Origin: an uncultured Collinsella sp.
GTDB taxonomy: Bacteria; Actinomycetota; Coriobacteriia; Coriobacteriales; Coriobacteriaceae
Length of the DNA: 64,000 bases
Direction: 5' to 3'
Assembly (NCBI GenBank): GCA_900550195.1
Contig: URRB01000007.1
Span: 52,142-116,141 of the forward strand
Position 1 is the stretch's first letter. The number at the start of each line of letters is the position of its first letter. This document shows, in pieces, positions 17,194 through 24,503 of the stretch. Made by a program: the position numbers and the translations under genes. The notes under the pieces are model-generated. The model saw only the letters and a list, made by a program, of their open reading frames with translations, searched no databases and was not told the origin of the DNA.

Positions 17194-17991
17194 ATGGGTC
17201 CTCAATACATCTTGGTCTTCGCGGTATGCTTCCTGGCGTCGCTTCTGGGGCCGCTCTGTGGCATCGGCGGCGGCGTGATCATCAAGCCCGTGGTCGACGC
17301 GATGAACGTCATGAGCGTGGGCACGGTGAGCTTCCTCTCGAGCATGTCGGTGCTCATCATGTCGCTCTCCACGCTCGCGCAGAACGCGGCGAGCGGGCAG
17401 TCTGATATCGACGCGCGGGCGATGTCGCCCATCGCCGTCAGCTCCGCGGTGGGCGGCGTGATCGGCAAGATGTTGTTCAACCGGCTGGGGTCCGTGTTCC
17501 CCGACGCCGAGCTCGTCGGCGCGGTCCAGGCCGCCGTGCTCATCGTGCTCGCCGTCCTCGTGCTGGCCTACACGCTCAACAAGGCGCGCATCAAGGGCCT
17601 CAAGCTCGAGAATGCGTGGGCGCAGGCGCTCATAGGGTTCTGCGCCGGGGCGTGCTGGTCCTTCCTCGGCATCGGCGGCGGCCCCTTCAACCTGGCCATC
17701 CTCGTCTTCTTCTTCGCCATGGAGAGCAAGCCCGCCGCGCAGGCGTCGCTGTTCATCATCGCGTTCTCGCAGACGGCGAGCCTCATCTACACGCTGGCCA
17801 CGGGCAGCGTGCCCGCGTTCCTCCCCGTGGTCCTGCTGGGCATGGCGGCGATGGCGGTGCTTGGGTCGGTCGTGGGGCGCCGCCTGCTGCGCCGGATGGA
17901 CTCGGCGGCGGTCGATAAGCTCTACGTGTTCGCCCTCGTGCTCATCATCGTGATCTGCACGTACAATTTCATCCGGTTCTCGGTGCTCTAG
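17194..17991 (+). CDS. TauE/SafE-family sulfite/sulfur-anion exporter
   Basis: 265-aa membrane protein with two repeated halves of about four hydrophobic helices each. The duplicated family motif appears as LCGIGGGVIIKPVVDAM near residue 22 and FLGIGGGPFNLAIL near 160. Members export sulfite, sulfoacetate or related anions. Its place after two sulfatases and a maturase suggests it removes sulfate or sulfite released inside the cell. ATG 17194 follows GATAGGAG. A frameshifted remnant of a relative lies 230 bases upstream, so the locus has carried two copies. Confidence 0.88.
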   Translation: MGPQYILVFAVCFLASLLGPLCGIGGGVIIKPVVDAMNVMSVGTVSFLSSMSVLIMSLSTLAQNAASGQSDIDARAMSPIAVSSAVGGVIGKMLFNRLGSVFPDAELVGAVQAAVLIVLAVLVLAYTLNKARIKGLKLENAWAQALIGFCAGACWSFLGIGGGPFNLAILVFFFAMESKPAAQASLFIIAFSQTASLIYTLATGSVPAFLPVVLLGMAAMAVLGSVVGRRLLRRMDSAAVDKLYVFALVLIIVICTYNFIRFSVL

Positions 17992-18084
17992 TTCTTCGCC
18001 CCGAAACGGGATGCCGCGATAATGGAGCTGGAGCGCGGGCCTTCCTCTTCTGCCTTGAGGAGGTCGCCGTGTCCCGCTCGTCTC

Positions 18085-18270
18085 ATGAGCGCCGATGGTG
18101 TTGAAGTCCTCTTGGCAATAAGTCGCGGCAGCGTCAGCCGCCAATTCAAAAAAGCCACAGGCGGAAGGCAAACCGCTTCAAAGCAAATTCACCCTCCAAC
18201 AAATAGTGGATCCCCAACAAAGTCTTTAGCCTGAGCGAGCAGAGTTAAGCAGGCGTCAACGTGTCGTCTC
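18085..18270 (+). pseudogene. Remnant of the histidine-phosphatase gene 3' end plus its flank
   Basis: Bases 18085-18145 resemble 6474-6545 of the phosphatase gene (ATGAGCGCCGATG..., then the HGSASRQFIKA region) with substitutions and a deletion. From about 18200 to 18270 the similarity rises to near identity with 6670-6736, including the stop codon and the flank CTGAGCGAGCAGAGTTAAGC. Identity ends at the sequence GTGTCGTCTCCC. It has no intact frame. Confidence 0.75.
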
Positions 18271-18276
18271 CCAAGC

Positions 18277-18321
18277 CCGGCAGAGCAGCAACCTTAATAT
18301 ATTTCGCCGCCGCTCTGCCGG
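18277..18321. other. Inverted repeat upstream of the ribosomal operon
   Basis: CCGGCAGAGC (18277-18286) pairs perfectly with GCTCTGCCGG (18312-18321) around an AT-rich loop. It could end readthrough from the upstream remnant, although no T-run follows. Confidence 0.35.
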
Positions 18322-18380
18322 CCCCAGGCGACTCCGCGCACTTTACCTGCGTAAACAATGTGAGTGAAATATGAATCTCG

Positions 18381-18407
18381 ATGGATACGCCCGCAGCCGT
18401 GTATACT
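18381..18407 (+). promoter_or_regulatory. Promoter-like element shared by the L3 and L2 leaders (copy 1)
   Basis: A 26-base block (ATGGATACGCCCG, then CAGCCGTGTATAC) matches the block at 20246-20271 in 23 of 26 positions. Its end TATACT has the look of a -10 box; no good -35 box is visible. It lies about 190 bases before rplC, leaving a long leader for ribosomal-protein regulation. Confidence 0.5.
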
Positions 18408-18590
18408 AGACAGCTGTGTGTAACCAGGGGAGTATTCTGGCTGGACAAAACGCCTGCTTAATAGGGTTGTCAGGTAGTTCGGACGCAATACAAGGCTGGG
18501 GAGCACGTCGTGTAAGTAGTGGTCCTCTAGGGGCGTACGCTCGGTGGTGTACGCATTGTCCCAAGACCACGCGAGAGTTGGGATCATATC

Positions 18591-19211
18591 TTGATCAGCA
18601 TGATTCTCGGCCGCAAGATTGGCATGACCCAGGTTTGGGACGAGGACGACAACGTCGTTCCCGTCACGGTCATCCAGGCTGGCCCCTGCGCTGTCTCGCA
18701 GGTTAAAACTCAGGCAACCGACGGCTATGACGCCGTCCAGATCGGTTTCGGCGACATCAAGGCCAAGAACGTGAACAAGCCCATGGCTGGTCACTTCGCC
18801 AAGGCTGGCGTCGAGCCTGTCCGCTTCCTTCGTGAGGTCCGCGTCGAGAACGGCGAGGAGCACAAGGTCGGCGAGGTCGTTACCGTCGCTGATTTCGCTG
18901 ATGTCGAGAAGGTCGACGTCATCGGTACCTCCAAGGGTAAGGGCTTCCAGGGTCGCATCAAGCGCTGGGGTCAGCGCCGCGGTCCTATGACGCATGGTTC
19001 TCACTTCCAGCGTCACCCCGGTTCTATCGGTCAGTGCGCCTATCCTGCGCGCGTCCTCAAGGGCGTCAAGATGGCCGGTCACATGGGTAACGAGCGCGTT
19101 ACCGTCAAGAACCTTTCCGTTGTCCGCATCGATGCCGAGCAGAACCTCATCTTGGTCAAGGGCGCTGTCCCGGGTGCCAAGAATGGTCTCGTCGCCATCC
19201 GTATGGCCTAA
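18591..19211 (+). CDS. rplC: 50S ribosomal protein L3
   Basis: 206 aa. Binds near the 3' end of 23S rRNA and nucleates 50S assembly. MISMILGRKIGMTQVWDEDDN at the start and GQRRGPMTHGSHFQRHPGSIG, the loop reaching toward the peptidyl-transferase centre, are diagnostic. TTG 18591 restores the conserved MIS- start; ATG 18600 would drop three residues. It heads the ribosomal cluster here; rpsJ (S10), normally immediately before, is missing and a 320-base leader takes its place. Confidence 0.97.
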   Translation: MISMILGRKIGMTQVWDEDDNVVPVTVIQAGPCAVSQVKTQATDGYDAVQIGFGDIKAKNVNKPMAGHFAKAGVEPVRFLREVRVENGEEHKVGEVVTVADFADVEKVDVIGTSKGKGFQGRIKRWGQRRGPMTHGSHFQRHPGSIGQCAYPARVLKGVKMAGHMGNERVTVKNLSVVRIDAEQNLILVKGAVPGAKNGLVAIRMA

Positions 19212-19257
19212 GGGCCCAGCCCATTTAGCCCAGCGTCATACCAAGGAGAACACTTAA

Positions 19258-19884
19258 ATGGCAAAGTTTGAAGTAAAGAACAGCGAGGGCAAGAAGGTCG
19301 CCGAGGCCGAGCTCGCCGCTGAGGTGTACGGCATCGAGCCGAACATCCACGTTATGCACCACATCGTCAAGTGCCAGATGGCCTCTTGGCGTCAGGGCAC
19401 CCAGTCCGCTAAGGGCCGCTCTGAGGTTTCCGGTGGCGGCAAGAAGCCTTGGCGTCAGAAGGGCACCGGCCGTGCCCGCCAGGGTTCCATCCGTGCTGCC
19501 CAGTGGCGTCACGGTGGCGTTGTCTTCGCCCCCAAGCCCCGTTCCTACGCTAAGCGTATGAACAACAAGGAGGTCAAGCTGGCTATGCGCTCCGCGCTGT
19601 CCGCCAAGCTGGCCGATGGCGAGCTCGTGCTCGTCGACGACTACGGCTTCGAGAAGCCTTCCACCAAGGCTGCCGTCGCCATGCTCAAGGCTCTCGGCCT
19701 TGAGGGCAAGCGTCTGACCATCATCGTTCGCGATGAGGACGTCAACGCCTACCTGTCGTTCCGCAACATTCCCAAGACGTTCATCATCACTGCCGACGAG
19801 GCCAACACCTACGATCTCGTCAACAACAACGCCGTGCTGATGCCCGCCGACATCGCCGCTCACTTCGGGGAGGTGCTTGCATAA
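19258..19884 (+). CDS. rplD: 50S ribosomal protein L4
   Basis: 208 aa, normal length. 23S-binding protein whose loop lines the exit tunnel; in E. coli it also represses the S10 operon. The tunnel loop shows as GGGKKPWRQKGTGRARQGSIR (residues about 60-80), followed by APKPRSYAKRMNNKEVKLA. AAGGAGAA lies 9 bases before the ATG. It abuts rplW without a gap. Confidence 0.98.
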   Translation: MAKFEVKNSEGKKVAEAELAAEVYGIEPNIHVMHHIVKCQMASWRQGTQSAKGRSEVSGGGKKPWRQKGTGRARQGSIRAAQWRHGGVVFAPKPRSYAKRMNNKEVKLAMRSALSAKLADGELVLVDDYGFEKPSTKAAVAMLKALGLEGKRLTIIVRDEDVNAYLSFRNIPKTFIITADEANTYDLVNNNAVLMPADIAAHFGEVLA

Positions 19885-20172
19885 ATGACCGCCCACGAGA
19901 TCATCATCCGTCCGATCGTGTCCGAGCGTTCCTTCTCCGGCATGGAGCTGAACAAGTACACGTTCGAGGTCGCCAAGGATGCTAACAAGTATCAGATCAA
20001 GGACGCTGTCGAGGAGATCTTCGGCGTCAAGGTCGTTCGCGTGAACACCCTGACGGTCAAGCCCAAGACCAAGCGCGTGCGCTATGTCGCCGGCAAGACC
20101 CGTTCTTGGAAGAAGGCCATCGTCACGCTGGCCGAGGGCGACACCATCGAGGTCTTTGGCAACCAGGCCTAA
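19885..20172 (+). CDS. rplW: 50S ribosomal protein L23
   Basis: 95 aa. Sits at the tunnel exit and docks trigger factor and SRP. EIIIRPIVSERSF near the N-terminus and KVVRVNTLTVKPKTKRVRY in the extended loop are typical. It starts directly after the rplD stop, with its SD (GGGGAGG) inside rplD. A 180-base gap with a hairpin and a promoter-like element follows, breaking the usual L23-L2 coupling. Confidence 0.97.
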   Translation: MTAHEIIIRPIVSERSFSGMELNKYTFEVAKDANKYQIKDAVEEIFGVKVVRVNTLTVKPKTKRVRYVAGKTRSWKKAIVTLAEGDTIEVFGNQA

Positions 20173-20190
20173 GACTCGCTGCTGTTGAGT

Positions 20191-20226
20191 GAGCTCATGC
20201 CTCCCAAATAGGGGAGGCGAGAGCTC
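20191..20226 (+). terminator. Strong stem-loop between rplW and rplB
   Basis: GAGCTC...GCCTCCC pairs with GGGAGGC...GAGCTC around a short loop, with AT/GA internal mismatches. Only AAGGTTTT follows, so termination may be partial. With the promoter-like block just downstream it marks a transcription-unit boundary inside the ribosomal cluster. Confidence 0.5.
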
Positions 20227-20245
20227 AAGGTTTTGGGCGTATAAA

Positions 20246-20272
20246 ATGGACACGCCCGGAACCGTGTATACG
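20246..20272 (+). promoter_or_regulatory. Promoter-like element shared by the L3 and L2 leaders (copy 2)
   Basis: ATGGACACGCCCG then GAACCGTGTATAC: 23 of 26 positions equal the block at 18381-18406. A TATAAA lies just before it (20240-20245). It sits about 80 bases before the rplB start. Confidence 0.5.
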
Positions 20273-20351
20273 TCCGGTGTCATCGCACCCGAGGCAGAAC
20301 CTCGAATCCCTGTCTGCGATGGCTAACGGATTCCTATTGAAAGGGATTGTA

Positions 20352-21182
20352 ATGGCTGTAAAGCACCTTAAGCCGACCTCCGCTGGTAGGCGTTGGCAGA
20401 CGATCTCCGACTTCTCCGAGATCACCTGCACCAAGCCCGAGAAGTCTCTTCTCGAGCCCCTGCCCAAGAAGGCCGGTCGTAACAACAACGGCCGCATCAC
20501 CACCCGCCACCAGGGCGGCGGCGTGAAGCGTCGTTACCGCGTGATCGACTTCAAGCGCAACAAGGACGGCGTGCCCGCCAAGGTTGCCACGATTGAGTAC
20601 GATCCGAACCGTTCCGCTCGCATCGCTCTGCTGCACTACGCTGACGGTGAGAAGCGCTACATCCTGGCCCCCAAGGGCCTCGAGGTCGGTCAGACCATCA
20701 TGTCCGGTTCTGACGCCGACATCAAGCCGGGCAACGCTCTGCCCCTCGCCGACATCCCCGTCGGTACGCTCATCCACGCCGTCGAGTTCCAGCCGGGCAA
20801 GGGCGCTGCTATCGCCCGTTCCGCCGGTAACTCCTGCCAGCTGATGGGTAAGGAGGGCAAGTACGCTATCGTCCGTATGCCTTCCTCCGAGATGCGCCGC
20901 ATCCTCGTTACCTGCCGCGCCACCGTCGGTGAGGTCGGCAACGCCGATCACTCCAACATCGTCATCGGCAAGGCCGGCCGTAAGCGTCACATGAACGTGC
21001 GCCCGACCGTCCGCGGTACCGTCATGAACCCTGTCGACCACCCGCACGGCGGTGGCGAGGGCAAGAACCACACCTCTGGTCGTCCCTCCGTTACCCCCTG
21101 GGGTAAGCCGACGAAGGGCCTTCGTACGCGCAAGAAGAAGAAGGTCTCGAACCAGCACATCATTCGTCGCCGTAAGAAGTAA
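20352..21182 (+). CDS. rplB: 50S ribosomal protein L2
   Basis: 276 aa. Primary 23S-binding protein needed for subunit joining and the peptidyl-transferase centre. The start MAVKHLKPTSAGRRW, the RNA-binding core HQGGGVKRRYRVIDF, and RPTVRGTVMNPVDHPHGGGEGK with the conserved His toward the C-terminus identify it. The frame is open from 20277, but ATG 20352 has AAAGGGA upstream and matches the family. Confidence 0.98.
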   Translation: MAVKHLKPTSAGRRWQTISDFSEITCTKPEKSLLEPLPKKAGRNNNGRITTRHQGGGVKRRYRVIDFKRNKDGVPAKVATIEYDPNRSARIALLHYADGEKRYILAPKGLEVGQTIMSGSDADIKPGNALPLADIPVGTLIHAVEFQPGKGAAIARSAGNSCQLMGKEGKYAIVRMPSSEMRRILVTCRATVGEVGNADHSNIVIGKAGRKRHMNVRPTVRGTVMNPVDHPHGGGEGKNHTSGRPSVTPWGKPTKGLRTRKKKKVSNQHIIRRRKK

Positions 21183-21214
21183 TTTCGGATACCGAGTTTT
21201 AGGAGAAAGCACTT

Positions 21215-21475
21215 ATGAGCAGAAGTCTCAAAAAGGGCCCGTTCGTGGAGACTCGCCTTCTCTCGCGTATCACCGCGATGAACGAGGCTGGCAAGAAGGA
21301 CGTCGTGAAGACCTGGTCCCGCGCGTCCACCATCTTCCCCGAGATGGTTGGTCACACCATCGCCGTCCACGACGGCCGCAAGCATGTGCCCGTGTATGTT
21401 ACCGAGTCCATGGTTGGTCACAAGCTCGGCGAGTTCGCGCCGACTCGTACGTTCCGTGGCCACAAGGCCAAATAG
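21215..21475 (+). CDS. rpsS: 30S ribosomal protein S19
   Basis: 86 aa. Head protein of the small subunit, contacting S13 and the A-site tRNA. MSRSLKKGPFVETRLL and ASTIFPEMVGHTIAVHDGRKHVPVYV are invariant family stretches. AGGAGAAAG precedes the ATG. rplV follows after 14 bases. Confidence 0.98.
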   Translation: MSRSLKKGPFVETRLLSRITAMNEAGKKDVVKTWSRASTIFPEMVGHTIAVHDGRKHVPVYVTESMVGHKLGEFAPTRTFRGHKAK

Positions 21476-21489
21476 GGGGTTAACCGTAA

Positions 21490-21861
21490 ATGGCAACTAA
21501 GTCTATTGAAACTGAGGCCACCGAGGTTCGCGCCGTCGCTAAGTACGTGCGTGTTTCCCCCAGCAAGGCCCGCCTGGTGGTCGATCTGATCCGCCGCAAG
21601 CCTGTCGCTCAGGCCTTCGACATCCTCCACTTCTGCGACCGCGCCGTCGCCGTGGATGTCGAGAAGGTTCTCCGTTCCGCCGTTGCGAACGCCGAGAACA
21701 ACAACGGTCTGCGTGCCGACAACCTGGTTGTCGCCGCTGCCTATGTTGACGAGGGTCCGACGCTTAAGCGCATCCGTCCCCGCGCCAAGGGTTCCGCTTC
21801 TCGCATTCTGAAGCGTACTTCCCACATCACCGTCGTCGTTGCTCCTCGAAAGGAGGCGTAA
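21490..21861 (+). CDS. rplV: 50S ribosomal protein L22
   Basis: 123 aa. Lines the exit tunnel. VRVSPSKARLVVDLIRRK near residue 20 and GPTLKRIRPRAKGSASRILKRTSHI in the beta-hairpin (about 85-110) identify it. The tail ends in APRKEA, and the sequence coding it (GAAAGGAGG) doubles as the SD of rpsC. Confidence 0.98.
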   Translation: MATKSIETEATEVRAVAKYVRVSPSKARLVVDLIRRKPVAQAFDILHFCDRAVAVDVEKVLRSAVANAENNNGLRADNLVVAAAYVDEGPTLKRIRPRAKGSASRILKRTSHITVVVAPRKEA

Positions 21862-21867
21862 AGCTGT

Positions 21868-22578
21868 ATGGGTCAGAAAGTCTACCCCACCGGCTTCCGT
21901 CTTGGCATCACCGAGAACTGGCGCTCCCGCTGGTTCGCAGAGAAGGATTACGCTAAGACCCTCGGTAACGATCTCGAGATTCGTAAGTACCTCGAGAAGC
22001 GTCTTTCCCGCGCAGCTGTCTCCCGCGTCGAGATCGAGCGCGCTGGCGACAAGGTGAAGGTCATCATCCTCACTGCTCGCCCCGGCGTTGTCATCGGTAA
22101 GAAGGGTGCCGAGATCGATACCCTCCGTACCGAGCTCGAGAAGGTCGCTGGCGTCTCCAAGGGCCAGCTCTCCGTCGACGTTGTCGAGATCAAGCGCCCC
22201 GAGCTCGACGCCAACCTCGTTGCTCAGTCTATCGCCGAGCAGCTCGAGGGCCGCGTTGCCTTCCGTCGCGCTATGCGCAAGGCTGTCCAGTCCGCCCGCA
22301 AGGCCGGCGCTAAGGGCATCCGTATCCAGTGCTCCGGTCGTCTCGGCGGTGCCGAGATGGGCCGTCGTGAGTGGTACCGTGAGGGTCGCGTGCCTCTGCA
22401 CACCCTCCGTGCCAAGATCGACTACGGCACGGCTGTCGCCAGCACCACCATGGGCGCTTGCGGCGTGAAGGTCTGGATTTACCTGGGCGAGAAGCTCCCG
22501 GGCCAGCCTGTTCCCAACCCTGCACTCGAGGGCTCTTCCCGTCCTCGTCGTCGTAACTCCGAGAGGAGGGGTCAGTAG
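21868..22578 (+). CDS. rpsC: 30S ribosomal protein S3
   Basis: 236 aa. Part of the mRNA entry channel. MGQKVYPTGFRLGITENWRSRW at the N-terminus, the KH-type motif GVVIGKKGAEIDTLR near 75, and GRLGGAEMGRREWYREGRVPLHTLRA near 150-175 are diagnostic. The C-terminal 25 residues are a low-complexity Pro/Arg tail. Its stop overlaps the rplP start (TAGTG), so S3 and L16 are coupled. Confidence 0.98.
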   Translation: MGQKVYPTGFRLGITENWRSRWFAEKDYAKTLGNDLEIRKYLEKRLSRAAVSRVEIERAGDKVKVIILTARPGVVIGKKGAEIDTLRTELEKVAGVSKGQLSVDVVEIKRPELDANLVAQSIAEQLEGRVAFRRAMRKAVQSARKAGAKGIRIQCSGRLGGAEMGRREWYREGRVPLHTLRAKIDYGTAVASTTMGACGVKVWIYLGEKLPGQPVPNPALEGSSRPRRRNSERRGQ

Positions 22579-23081
22579 TGCTTGCCCCTAAGCGTATTCT
22601 TCACCGCAAGGTGCAGCGTGGCTCCATGAAGGGCCAGGCCAAGGGTAATACCGAGCTGCATTTCGGCGAGTTTGGTATCCAGGCTCTCGAGGCCCATTGG
22701 ATTACCAACCGTCAGATCGAGGCCGCTCGTATTGCCATGACCCGCTACATGAAGCGTGGCGGTCGTGTCTACATCACGATCTTCCCCGATAAGCCCATCA
22801 CCAAGAAGCCTGCCGAGACTCGCATGGGTTCTGGTAAGGGTAACCCCGAGGAGTGGGTGGCCGTCGTCAAGCCCGGCCGCATCATGTTCGAGGTCAAGGG
22901 CGTGCCCGAGGAGGTCGCTCGCGAGGCTCTGCGTCTTGCACAGCACAAGCTTCCCATCAAGACCAAGATTGTTGCTGCCAAGAACGCCGAGCAGCGCATC
23001 GAGAAGGAGATGGCTGAGGAGGCCGCTCTCGAGGCCAAGTGGGCTGCTGAGGACGCCGCCGCCGCCAAGGAGGAGAACTAA
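22578..23081 (+). CDS. rplP: 50S ribosomal protein L16 with long C-terminal tail
   Basis: 167 aa, GTG start. L16 helps place A-site tRNA. MLAPKRILHRKVQRGSMKG, FGEFGIQALEAHWITNRQIEAARIA and RMGSGKGNPEEWVAVVKPGRIMFEV are classic. The family normally ends near 137-145 residues; here an extra Ala/Glu/Lys-rich segment (about 140-167, ending AAEDAAAAKEEN) follows. The GAGGAG before the last stop codons serves as SD for rpmC, which overlaps by one base (TAATG). Confidence 0.97.
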   Translation: MLAPKRILHRKVQRGSMKGQAKGNTELHFGEFGIQALEAHWITNRQIEAARIAMTRYMKRGGRVYITIFPDKPITKKPAETRMGSGKGNPEEWVAVVKPGRIMFEVKGVPEEVAREALRLAQHKLPIKTKIVAAKNAEQRIEKEMAEEAALEAKWAAEDAAAAKEEN

Positions 23082-23296
23082 TGAAGCCCGCAGAGATTCG
23101 TGAGCTCTCGGACGCTCAGCTCGTTGAGAAGCTGAAGGAAATGCGCGCCGAGCTCTTTAACCTTCGTTTCCAGATGGCCACCAGCCAGCTGGACAACACC
23201 GCTCGCGTCAACACCGTGAAGAAGGACATCGCTCGCGTCCTCACGGAGCAGCGCGCCCGCGAGATCGCAGCGGAGAAGTCCGCTGTCGCCGAGTAG
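23081..23296 (+). CDS. rpmC: 50S ribosomal protein L29
   Basis: 71 aa, two-helix protein at the tunnel exit next to L23. MKPAEIRELSDAQLVEKLKE and ELFNLRFQMATSQLDNTARV are the family core. It begins within the rplP stop codon (TAATG) and is followed by rpsQ after 16 bases. Confidence 0.97.
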   Translation: MKPAEIRELSDAQLVEKLKEMRAELFNLRFQMATSQLDNTARVNTVKKDIARVLTEQRAREIAAEKSAVAE

Positions 23297-23312
23297 GACC
23301 TAAGGAGAGAAC

Positions 23313-23573
23313 ATGACTGATTCGCGTAACTCGCGTAAGGTCCGTACGGGTGTCGTTACCTCCGTCTCCGGTGCCAAGACCATTGTTGTCACCATCACCG
23401 AGCGCAAGCGTCACCCCAAGTACGGCAAGATGATGACCAGCTCCAAGAAGCTGCACGCTCACGACGAGGAGTGCACGGCTGGCGTGGGCGATACCGTCCG
23501 CGTTATGGAGACCCGTCCTATGTCCAAGATGAAGCGTTGGCGCCTCATCGAGGTCGTCGAGCGCGCTAAATAA
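23313..23573 (+). CDS. rpsQ: 30S ribosomal protein S17
   Basis: 86 aa, early-assembling 16S-binding OB-fold protein. KVRTGVVTSVSGAKTIVVTI and KYGKMMTSSKKLHAHDEE, then VRVMETRPMSKMKRWRLIEVVE, match the family. AAGGAGAG precedes the ATG. An unusually long 118-base gap follows before rplN. Confidence 0.98.
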   Translation: MTDSRNSRKVRTGVVTSVSGAKTIVVTITERKRHPKYGKMMTSSKKLHAHDEECTAGVGDTVRVMETRPMSKMKRWRLIEVVERAK

Positions 23574-23590
23574 GCAGTCGCTCTTACGAC

Positions 23591-23646
23591 TTGTACGTTT
23601 CCGAAGATGTGCGTATGCCTGGCTTGCATACCACGGGCCGTATAAA
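23591..23646 (+). promoter_or_regulatory. Candidate internal promoter and hairpin ahead of rplN
   Basis: TTGTAC (23591-23596), 17 bases, then TATGCC fits a sigma-70 spacing. GTATGC / GCATAC (23613-23629) forms a small perfect stem over the putative start, and TATAAA follows at 23641. Suggests L14-L24 can be transcribed separately. Confidence 0.35.
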
Positions 23647-23691
23647 GGCTGCGCACCTCTCTTCGGTTCTTAGTTCGGAGGAACATCTACC

Positions 23692-24060
23692 ATGATTCAG
23701 ATGCAAACCATGCTGAACGTCGCCGACAACTCCGGCGCTCGCAAGATTCGCTGCATCAAGGTGCTTGGCGGTTCCAAGCGTCGTTATGCAGGCATCGGCG
23801 ATGTGTTCATCGGTGCTGTCCAGGAGGCTACCCCTGGCGCCAACGTCAAGAAGAAGGACGTTGTCCGTTGCGTCGTCGTTCGCACCGTTAAGGAGATCCG
23901 CCGCAAGGATGGCTCCTACATTCGCTTTGATGAGAACGCCTGCGTTGTCATCAACAACGATGGTTCGCCCGTCGGCACCCGTATCTTCGGGCCCGTCGCT
24001 CGCGAGCTTCGTGACAAGAAGTACATGAAGATCGTCTCGCTCGCTCCCGAGACCCTGTAG
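23692..24060 (+). CDS. rplN: 50S ribosomal protein L14
   Basis: 122 aa, exact family length. Forms an intersubunit bridge and binds RsfS. MIQMQTMLNVADNSGARKI, CIKVLGGSKRRYAGIGDV and GTRIFGPVARELRDKKYMKI are diagnostic. TCGGAGGAA lies before the ATG. First gene of the spc-type block here. Confidence 0.98.
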   Translation: MIQMQTMLNVADNSGARKIRCIKVLGGSKRRYAGIGDVFIGAVQEATPGANVKKKDVVRCVVVRTVKEIRRKDGSYIRFDENACVVINNDGSPVGTRIFGPVARELRDKKYMKIVSLAPETL

Positions 24061-24073
24061 TTAGGGGAGATAT

Positions 24074-24379
24074 ATGTATATCAAGAAGGGCGATAAGGTC
24101 CAGGTTCTCTCTGGTAAGGATCGCGGCAAGCAGGGCGTTGTCCTGCGTGCTCTCCCCGCCGAGAACAAGGTCGTTGTCGAGGGCGTTTCGGTCGTCAAGA
24201 AGGCCGTCAAGCCCAACGCTGCCAACCAGCAGGGCGGCATCGTTTCGCAGGAGGCTCCCATCGACGCCTCCAACGTCAATCTCGTTTGCCCCGAGTGCGG
24301 TAAGGTTACCCGCGTCGGTCACGAGAAGGACGGCAAGAACAAACTGCGCGTCTGCAAGAAGTGCGGCCACAAGTTCTAA
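24074..24379 (+). CDS. rplX: 50S ribosomal protein L24
   Basis: 101 aa. Assembly-initiator protein with a KOW motif: KKGDKVQVLSGKDRGKQGVVL (residues about 4-24). The C-terminal part carries a C-x2-C...C-x2-C pair (CPECGKVTRVG...VCKKCGHKF), the zinc-ribbon variant seen in many bacterial L24. It is the last ribosomal gene here and is followed by a terminator; rplE (L5) and the rest of the spc block, normally next, are absent. Confidence 0.97.
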   Translation: MYIKKGDKVQVLSGKDRGKQGVVLRALPAENKVVVEGVSVVKKAVKPNAANQQGGIVSQEAPIDASNVNLVCPECGKVTRVGHEKDGKNKLRVCKKCGHKF

Positions 24380-24406
24380 GCTGCCCGCAACAGTTAAGTT
24401 GCTACC

Positions 24407-24443
24407 AAAGGCCCGGATGCCACGGCACCCGGGCCTTTTTTCT
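24407..24443 (+). terminator. Rho-independent terminator ending the ribosomal cluster
   Basis: AAAGGCCCGG...TGCC pairs with GGCA...CCGGGCC, followed by six or more T. A textbook terminator right after rplX. Confidence 0.9.
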
Positions 24444-24449
24444 ATCCCT

Positions 24450-24503
24450 ACTCATTGGGTACAGACTTAAATGAGTTACTCATTGGGGACAGACTTAAAT
24501 GAG
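24450..24503 (+). repeat. Tandem direct repeat with TTAAATGAG ends
   Basis: The 26-base unit (ACTCATTGGG, one variable base, then ACAGACTTAAATGAG) occurs at 24450-24475 and 24478-24503 with one difference. A third, degenerate unit ends in CATAAATGAG at 24530. It lies in the 358-base gap between rplX and the oxidoreductase gene. Confidence 0.7.
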
